From NCBI GenBank assembly GCA_025642065.1, contig JAODUP010000416.1:1-64000 (forward strand): a stretch of 64,000 nt of DNA, read 5' to 3'. A program made the position numbers and the translations under genes. This document shows, piece by piece, positions 56,555 through 64,000 of the stretch. The notes under the pieces were generated by a model. That model ran no database searches. It was not told the DNA's origin and worked only from the letters and a program-made list of their open reading frames with translations. The DNA comes from Paralvinella palmiformis (Eukaryota > Annelida > Polychaeta > Terebellida > Alvinellidae). Every line of letters begins with the position of its first letter. The stretch's first letter is position 1.

Positions 56555-57770
56555 CAAACCAAAAGACAGGAAACATACCATGAATGATACAGGTAACACC
56601 ACATACGACATGTAGCACACCATAAGACATGTAACAAACCATAAGACTTGTAGCACACCATAAGACATGTAACCAACCATAAGACATGTAACAAATCATA
56701 AGACTTGTAGCACACCATAAGACATGTAACCAACCATAAGACATGTAACAAACCATAAGACATATAACACAATATAAGATATATAACACACCATAAGACA
56801 GGTAACACAGCACTAAATAGGTAACACATTATAAAACGGGTATCCCACCATAAGCCAGGTAACACACTACAACATAGGTAACACACCATAAGTCAACAAC
56901 ACATCACAATATAGGTAATACACCATAAGACAACAACACATCACAATATAGGTAATACACCATAAGACAACAACACATCACAATATAGGTAACACACCAT
57001 AAGACAACAACACATCACAATATAGGTAACACACCATAAGACAACAACACATCACAATATAGATAACACACCATAAGACAACAACACATCACAATATAGG
57101 TAACACACCATAAGACAACAACACATCACAATATAGATAACACACCATAAGTCAACAACACATCACAATATAGGTAATACACCATAAGACAACAACACAT
57201 CACAATATAGGTAACACACCATAAGACAACAACACATCACAATATAGGTAACACACCATAAGACAACAACACATCACAATATAGATAACACACCATAAGA
57301 CAACAACACATCACAATATAGGTAACACACCATAAGACAACAACACATCACAATATAGATAACACACCATAAGACAACAACACATCACAATATAGGTAAC
57401 ACACCATAAGACAACAACACATCACAATATAGATAACACACCATAAGACAACAACACATCACAATATAGGTAACACACCATAAGACAACAACACATCACA
57501 ATATAGGTAACACACCATAAGACAACAACACATCACAATATAGGTAACACACCATAAGACAACAACACATCACAATATAGATAACACACAATAAGACAAG
57601 TACCGTACTATAAGACAGGTAACATACTATAAGACAGATAACATACTGTAAGATAGGTAACATACCGTAAGACAGGTAACATACCGTAAGACAGGTAACA
57701 TACTGTAAGATAGGTAACATACCGTAAGACAAGTAACATACTGTAAGATAGGTCACACACCTTAAAATAG
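56555..57770 (-). repeat. Nested 19-bp / 37-bp minisatellite array
   Basis: The flanks (56560-56880 and 57590-57770) consist of about 19-bp units such as CCATAAGACATGTAACAAA. The core (56884 to about 57590) consists of about 19 units of exactly 37 bp: CACCATAAGACAACAACACA plus TCACAATATAGGTAACA. Long minus-strand frames reading CYMSYG or CYLSYGML are translations of the array. Confidence 0.97.
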
Positions 57771-57779
57771 ATAACCTTC

Positions 57780-58220
57780 AAACGAGAAGGTAATTCCTTC
57801 TAAGATCCATGTCAAGGTCAACCGTTTATCTAAACAGATAACCTTGAAGATGTCTCAGCATGCGATTGGAAAAACAAAACTCCCGCCATGGCCGTAGCCA
57901 AGGATCAAGTGATCCTGAAAAGATATCTGGTCAAATGGCTGCCTTGCGGATGAAGTATGTGGATCTAACCCTATGTAATCATTTGTCAAAACAATTTTGT
58001 TCACAATCGATGTGCAAGTAGAAGGATCATGAGAGGAGAATTATATATTTAAGTTATATCTGTGTATATCATAGGATAACATGAGTACTAATTAATGAAA
58101 TTATTGAATATTATTATATCATAATATTAATATCATAATATATCTATCATATATTATAATATCAAAATATCATTTTATATAATTAGTTAGCTAGTTGATT
58201 AGTTAGTTGATTTGCCCATC
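57780..58220. other. Non-coding sequence with AT palindromes
   Basis: 58100-58175 contains interleaved ATATCATAATATTA-type inverted repeats. No exon was recognised. Confidence 0.4.
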
Positions 58221-58221
58221 T

Positions 58222-58503
58222 ATGGAAAATGTTATAATATCTGTCTGCATGTCTGTCTAACTGTATATATGTCTGTCTGTCTTTCTATCTGTCTGTCTAT
58301 CTGTTTATCTTTCTTTCTATTTGTCTATCTGTCTATCTGTCTGTCTGGCTGTCAATCTGTCTGTCTATTTGTCTGTCTATCTGTTTCTCTTTCTTTCTAT
58401 TTGTCTCTCGGTGTATCTATCTATCTGTCTACCTATCTATATTTATGTGTCTGTCCGTCTATTTGTCTGTCTGTTTGTTTGTCTTTCTTTCTATTTGTTT
58501 ATA

Positions 58504-58546
<43 letters not shown>

Positions 58547-58554
58547 ATGTCATA

Positions 58555-58618
<64 letters not shown>

Positions 58619-58619
58619 A
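58222..58619. repeat. Degenerate to pure (CTGT)n array
   Basis: About 400 bp. It is degenerate on the left (CTAT/TTGT variants) and nearly pure from 58507 on. All open frames here are repeat translation. Confidence 0.97.
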
Positions 58620-58624
58620 AATGT

Positions 58625-59124
58625 TGACGAGTTCCTGGCGTATTTTCTAGTGTAATCAGCTCCAGATATAATCCAGTCTGTGTACAAATCATTATCTATC
58701 AGACAAAGCTAATCTGGATATCGGGGGGCCAGTCATCTCCCAAAGGCTATGACCGCTATTAACAATAACTGTCTATAAAGACATATAGAAGACGACCGAG
58801 GGTTTGAGATTAAAGCTGATGCCTGCCGAAGCATCTCTAGAGGCCAATCCAATACAATTGTCAGACGAACAAAACAGAGGAGCCAAAAAAGGTCAAATCT
58901 GACCGGCGTACGCTGTACTGTATCTGACTTTCTGTTTCGTTTTGCTAACAAACTCGTTATCTGTCGGGATCCACCCTCGTCCGATTTGGGAGATCAGTGG
59001 ATTAACGGCGGCATAACTACGAGTAGGGAGGAGGGTGGCTTGGGCAATGGTGTTGTTGCGTTAAAAACAAACTCATCGTAATCTCTATCGTCTCCACTCA
59101 AACGATGATATAAAATGTTATAAC

Positions 59125-59125
<1 letters not shown>
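58625..59125. other. Non-coding sequence
   Basis: No exon was recognised. A 72-codon minus-strand frame (58733-58951) has no recognisable domain. Confidence 0.35.

Positions 59126-59164
<39 letters not shown>
59124..59164. repeat. (AAT)n microsatellite
   Basis: Trinucleotide tract. Confidence 0.95.
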
Positions 59165-59872
59165 TTTTAAAGGTCTTTATCAATTTATTGCTAATATATA
59201 AATTATGTCTTGATTGTGTAAATACATCATCGATAAGGGTTTGTAAGGCTCCCCCCCCAACGAATTAACCCCCCCCCCCACCACCAACTCCGCCCCCATG
59301 TACAACTACCTATCGAGTTTCAAATACAGAACGTCTCCTACTAGACTCACTTCAAGTGTTTGAAATAAATTTCCGTCTGGATACAGTAATTGAGGTAATA
59401 AAAACATACATTTATCATAATTACGATAATTATCAATGATCGTATTTTATCCAGACAATCCATTACGTTTGTCTGTCATTTAGAACATCGCGGTGTATCC
59501 TGATCGTGGCTGACCGTGATCCTAAGAGATATAATCCTGATATCTGGATCATTATTGAATGAAAACAAAATTGACGTATGTTTATAAATTAGTTGTAAGT
59601 GACGTGGGATTTAATGTGGGATATCAATATGGCAACTTGGGATATTAAATAAATTATGCGTAGCCGTCATTAGTAACTAGAAAATATGTGAATACATACC
59701 AGTAACCACATACAAACACATACACACATACACGCACACACACACACACACACACACTAACATACACACTAACACACACACACACTAACACACACACTAA
59801 CATACACATACGCGCGCGTGCGGGAGATATATCTGAATTCACGATTAAAGGGTAAACAAATGAATCGTATAT

Positions 59873-59875
<3 letters not shown>
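59165..59875. other. Non-coding sequence with C runs and (AC)n tract
   Basis: CCCCCCCC at 59251-59258 and CCCCCCCCCC at 59270-59279; interrupted (CA)n at 59720-59812. No exon was recognised. Confidence 0.45.
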
Positions 59876-59938
<63 letters not shown>

Positions 59939-59967
59939 CCATACATATACGGATTGCAGAAAAGCAG

Positions 59968-60031
<64 letters not shown>

Positions 60032-60046
60032 ATATATATACTATAT
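59876..60046. repeat. Two (TA)n tracts flanking a 40-bp spacer
   Basis: TA tracts at 59876-59933 and 59973-60022 with a GTATGTATATA extension. They read Tyr-Ile on both strands. Confidence 0.95.
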
Positions 60047-60049
60047 ATT

Positions 60050-61115
60050 GAATTCCTGGTGTTGCGAAGATAATATGAAATAATTGATCTTGGTGTTTGG
60101 AGGATGTTTTACTCTTTAGAGTAGCGCCTCGGCAATAAGACACAGATGAGACCAAGTCCTTAGATAAACAACTCGTTCACTCATTCATTATCTGAGGTTA
60201 TGCACTTGAAAATAATACAACAAGAAATAATGTACACTCCTCAAAGTTGATCCATTTTATTAGTTTTTATGTCACACAAACGTAAACATACAGAGTTGGA
60301 CTACCGGCTGAAAATAAGCTGTCACTCACTGCGACAGCGGCGGTATGACATCACGACAGCAGGATGTCAATCAAAATGTCAGAATATCATCAATCGTAAA
60401 CGTACCCCATTAACAGACACCCATCCCAGAGCTGTGTCATCCACTGAACTGTATCAGATTGTTGGGGGTGTGTGGTACCTGTTAAATTCTTCCGTATCAC
60501 ACTAATCACTTAACTATAAAGTTTCGACGTGGCCTGGACAGTTAAAATGTTCCCAGGTCATCTTATATGACAGTTCTTGGCCAACAAGTCATCTGTCAAC
60601 AAAAGGTCCAGCAGCTTAGAGTTAATCTGGGGAGTGAAGCGGATTTACTGGCGACCAAAAAAATATCCTCCCTGTCCCAATTCCCGTAATTATCCTACAC
60701 CTCGTAACATATTTTCGTTGCTAAAAGGAGCTAAACGTAGATAGGAATGTTAATAAACAAATGTAAATAAATAATCAGACATTAACAACTGTTACGTTTT
60801 ACTTGAGATAAGGTTGTGTTTACATTCTGCTCGATTTCGTCAAGTGCACACGTGCTCGCTTTCTCCTTAAATGCCTGTTCCGTTGTCAGAACGATTTTGA
60901 GGGAGAAGGCTTTTCCCCAGGCGGATTATACTTAAGTATGATAATTTATTAACTCAAACTGAAAGTTAGCTGTTATAATCTCTACGTAGATAAATAGATA
61001 AGTTTCATTTTAGTTATTTATATTAGTTATTGTGCTACATTTAATTCTTTCGGGACATTTCGAAGTGAACATAATGCTGACGTTTCTCACGCGGCAAAGA
61101 CATCTAGTGTTTGTA
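60050..61115. other. Non-coding sequence
   Basis: A 78-codon plus-strand frame (60269-60505) has no recognised domain. No transposon end was identified. Confidence 0.35.
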
Positions 61116-61117
61116 AA

Positions 61118-61195
61118 TAGACTGACTGACTGACTGACCGACTGACTGACCGATAGACCGACCGACTGATTGACTCACTCACTGACTCACTGACG
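61118..61195. repeat. (GACT)n degenerate array
   Basis: GACTGACTGACTGACCGACT-type tetranucleotide repeats. Confidence 0.9.
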
Positions 61196-61484
61196 CTTCT
61201 TAGCAGATGAACTAAACGGCAGCATTACAAAAAATATATTTACGATAAAATATCTTCACGATGTTTTGTTATTTTGCTTTGATTATCCCACTATCACACA
61301 AACCGCAAACAAACAATCAATCAAACAAACAGACAAACGTCAAAATAATACAAGTAAATGGGTCTTAAACAACAAATCAACTGTTTGTCAAAATCAGCTC
61401 CATATGTCGAAAAATTCAGTTATCATCTCTGTATCATCATCATCATCATCATTGTTTGGTTGGGAACAGCTTTTACGATTGCAC

Positions 61485-61792
61485 TGTCTGTCTGTCTGTC
61501 TGTCAGTGGAGCACTGTCTGTCTGTCAGTGGAGCACTGCATGTCTGTCAGTGGAGCACTGTCTGTCTGTCAGTGGAGCACTGCATGTCTGTCAGTGGAGC
61601 CCCGTCTGTCTGTCAGTGGAGCCCTGCATGTCTGTCAGTGGAGCAATATGTGTCTGTCAGTGGAGCACTGCATGTCTGTCAGTGGAGCCCCGTCTGTCTG
61701 TCAGTGGAGCCCTGCATGTCTGTCAGTGGAGCAATATGTGTCTGTTAGTGGAGCACTGTTTGTCTGTCAGTGGAACACTGTCTCCCATCTTT
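61485..61792 (+). repeat. 22-bp minisatellite, about 14 units
   Basis: Unit GTGGAGCACTGTCTGTCTGT plus CA, with GCATGTCTGTCA and AATATGTGTCTGTCA variants. Since 22 is not a multiple of three and no frame of the unit has a stop, all three plus frames stay open, giving three overlapping long frames that are not genes. Confidence 0.97.
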
Positions 61793-61799
61793 CCATTGT

Positions 61800-62562
61800 T
61801 TCATGTTTGTGACGACTAAATTTATTCGAAACACAGACTCTTAATTACAAAGGGAGTAATTTAACAGTTATCTTGTTTGAAGGGAACAGCTATTTGTCTT
61901 CGATATATCCGAAACTTCGAGACATCCGAATTACGGGGAACTTATAATAACACGTAATTTGTACACATTTGAGGTCGGCACATCGAACTTTCATAGACAC
62001 GAGCGAATGTTCGAGTTACCCGGCTACCGGACAGCGTACCTTTACAATATTGTTTTAATGAGTTATCTATAACTTGGAGATAATCTAATTTTTAAAACCC
62101 TTTCTCTTTTCTTCCGATGTACCTAAACACCCAATATCGTATACGAGTTGTTTAGGTACGGATACGTTTTGTACGTCCAATAAGCTAGTTGAGAGTAAAC
62201 TCTTAGCTGTATGAGAAAAAACAGGCGATGTTTATACCAAGTCATTAATTAACTTGAAATAAAAAGGCTAATTAATTGGGCTTATCCTTCAACTGACCAA
62301 CGAATGTCAACACTTGTCATATGGACCGAGACTTTGGCTTTATCAGGAAAAAAAATATGAACTGTTTGATAATTACTGGCGGCTGACCTCTGATAACCTC
62401 TGATAACAATCGTATGTTGACAGTTGACGGGACATTGTATGAACTGAGGATATCATATTGTTGAAAAGTGTTTAGAACACTAATTAGAGACAACTTTGAT
62501 CATAATTAACAACAATAATAAAACGTAATATTGACAGTAGTAGTAAAATAATGATAATGACC

Positions 62563-62601
<39 letters not shown>

Positions 62602-62700
62602 TACCGATATCAATAACAACAATCGATGTCCATCTTTTTTGTCGTGAAATTTATCGTTATGAATTGTTCAGATTACTTGTGTGTGTATGTGTGTGTGTGT
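61800..62700. other. Non-coding sequence
   Basis: (AAT)n/(ATT)n tracts near 62563-62602. No exon was recognised. Confidence 0.4.
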
Positions 62701-62709
62701 GTGTATCTA

Positions 62710-62745
<36 letters not shown>
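62680..62745. repeat. (TG)n(TA)n microsatellite
   Basis: Compound tract. Confidence 0.95.
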
Positions 62746-62748
<3 letters not shown>

Positions 62749-63229
62749 GTAGGAAAAAGGTGTGCAGCTGTTTCGTTTATTGGTCAATCAATTAATCTTA
62801 ATCAGGATCTATTTCTGCGATCATTGTGAGATTAATTCCGGAACAATATATTGCAGTGACATCAGATAGGACAAGATAAAACGTCTGAGTGTTTCGGTGG
62901 GTGGGTGTTTGTGTGGGTGGGTGTTTGTGAGGGTGGTATGGATGGTTTTTGGCGTGTTTTATATCACATTAATAAAGACATATACACATACACTCTTTCT
63001 GGATCATACCGATTGTTAATTGAATGAGGCAACCTGATTCGTACAACCAACAAGCGATTATATCAGCATAAATGTTCTACTTAGACAAAGCGTTGTTGTT
63101 AGACAAAGTATTGTTGTTAGATCAAGTAATTTGACAATATTGCTTTTGGTTAAAAGTTCTGCGAGTGCGAATAATCTTTTGGCGTATGGAGGGGGGGGGA
63201 CATATCGGTATATATTTGTATACATAGAT

Positions 63230-63231
63230 TA

Positions 63232-63305
<74 letters not shown>

Positions 63306-63306
63306 A
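63230..63306. repeat. (CT)n(AT)n(GA)n microsatellite
   Basis: CT and GA arms flank an AT core, forming a large inverted repeat. Confidence 0.95.
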
Positions 63307-63504
63307 GATGATGATGATAATGATGATTGATATTTTACGGCCACTTTTGTACACATGGTAGGCTAAATGGGCCGAGCGACCTCCAAAGGTAATGAAACGA
63401 AGTCAAAGATGAAACAACCTTCAGATATGCCCACGCTGAGATTCGAACACGGGTGATAGTGATCTGTGGTCCAACACGCTACCGCTAGACCACAGAGGTG
63501 CCCC
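63307..63504 (-). mobile_element. SINE family A, complete
   Basis: On the minus strand: GTGGTCTAGCGGTAGCGTG, GTGTTCGAATCTC, CATATCTGAAGGTTG and a tail of ATCATC repeats. It sits inside a GA-rich microsatellite, so no target duplication can be told apart. Confidence 0.88.
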
Positions 63505-63542
<38 letters not shown>

Positions 63543-64000
63543 ACAACTGATGACGTTCGTCTTATCTTAATTCTAAACACAAACATAACACGAGGATAAA
63601 CCTTTATCATGATAGCAAAGAACCACATACAGTGAAATATGCGGCTAATTATCTTCAGATTTTATCATCATCATCATTATTATCATTGTCATAAACATGT
63701 GGTCGTCATGAGTCTCACTTAACATAGCCGGGTTGATCGAGTGCTTGTCACTTTAACTGCCCATCACCGATTCGATCCAGGAGATTTGCAATCTATATAT
63801 ATCGTGTCCGTATACGATAACTAGCTATACTTAGCCATAAATAAAGATAGAGGTGAAGGATACGTAATGAAATACGTAAGACCCATTTACGGCATACCAT
63901 TCGAAGGCTCTTTTTCGGTCGAGACTATCGAACGCCTTATTTGTATGTATCCGGTGCTACGCCGATCAGATTTTGTTAGGCAGCTAGCTATCTCTCTACT
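63505..64000. other. Non-coding sequence to the window end
   Basis: (GA)n at 63509-63538 and (ATC)n near 63665-63690. GCCGGGTTGATCGAGTGC and CCGATTCGATCCAGG at 63728-63780 look like a further eroded tRNA-like head. Confidence 0.35.

Noticed and set aside
56494..57756. Cys/Tyr-rich minus-strand frames reading CYMSYGLLHVLW, resembling membrane proteins
   Set aside because: They are translations of the 19/37-bp minisatellite. Hydrophobicity comes from the repeat.
58100..58175. AT-rich interleaved inverted repeats considered as a structured RNA or origin
   Set aside because: Low-complexity AT sequence; no conserved stem with GC pairs or flanking signal.
58212..58692. Cys-Leu-Ser-Val and Asp-Arg-Gln-Thr frames
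   Set aside because: (CTGT)n tetranucleotide array read in several frames and on both strands.
61266..61819. Three overlapping plus-strand frames of 118-160 codons
   Set aside because: All derive from the 22-bp minisatellite without stops. No independent coding evidence.

Overview
This looks like an AT-rich, intron-rich metazoan genome window, most plausibly a mollusc or another lophotrochozoan. The evidence is long (TA)n and (AC)n tracts, several tRNA-derived SINEs, CR1/L2-like LINE relics, hAT-type elements, a decayed Gypsy-like LTR element, and phase-1 multi-exon C-type lectin-like genes. Nothing prokaryotic is present: no operons, rRNA, tRNA genes or CRISPR. Most short reading frames in the window are microsatellite or transposon noise.

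The main content is a pair of paralogous plus-strand receptor genes (18014-21039 and 43764-46902). Each has seven exons of near-identical length. They encode two C-type lectin-like domains, a Thr-rich stalk, one transmembrane helix and a cytoplasmic tail with tyrosine motifs, including an ITIM-type V-x-Y-x-x-I. The exon carrying the start codon and signal peptide was not found for either gene.

The genes sit in two copies of a large segmental duplication. Left arms at about 1541-4760 and 32865-36848 match each other, as do 14761-14990 and 42990-43158/43731-43763, the genes themselves, and the 3' flanks (to about 22890 and 48340). Each copy was later broken up by different insertions. Copy 1 gained a 339-bp hAT-type MITE, a 908-bp hAT remnant, a nested TIR element and a LINE relic. 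Copy 2 gained two SINEs, an internally deleted LINE, a decayed LTR retrotransposon and a 572-bp element with TCGGCCCA-type iterons. Several of these have an intact empty site in the other copy. A third, largely deleted unit may lie at 14960-17000.

Between the copies, 23767-25195 is a frameshifted non-LTR reverse transcriptase. About 25464-32000 is a decayed two-gene DNA transposon: a large transposase-like protein plus a DUF4806-like companion. It is interrupted by an insertion carrying a tyrosine-recombinase fragment whose sister lies at 40680-41105. Downstream of 48340 there is little recognisable coding. A small single-pass membrane protein (50210-50575) and a possible minus-strand terminal exon (51370-51513) are the best candidates. 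The rest is SINEs, microsatellites and minisatellites, notably a 37-bp/19-bp array at 56555-57765 and a 22-bp array at 61485-61790.

Homologies named here come from reading translations by eye; no database search was run.
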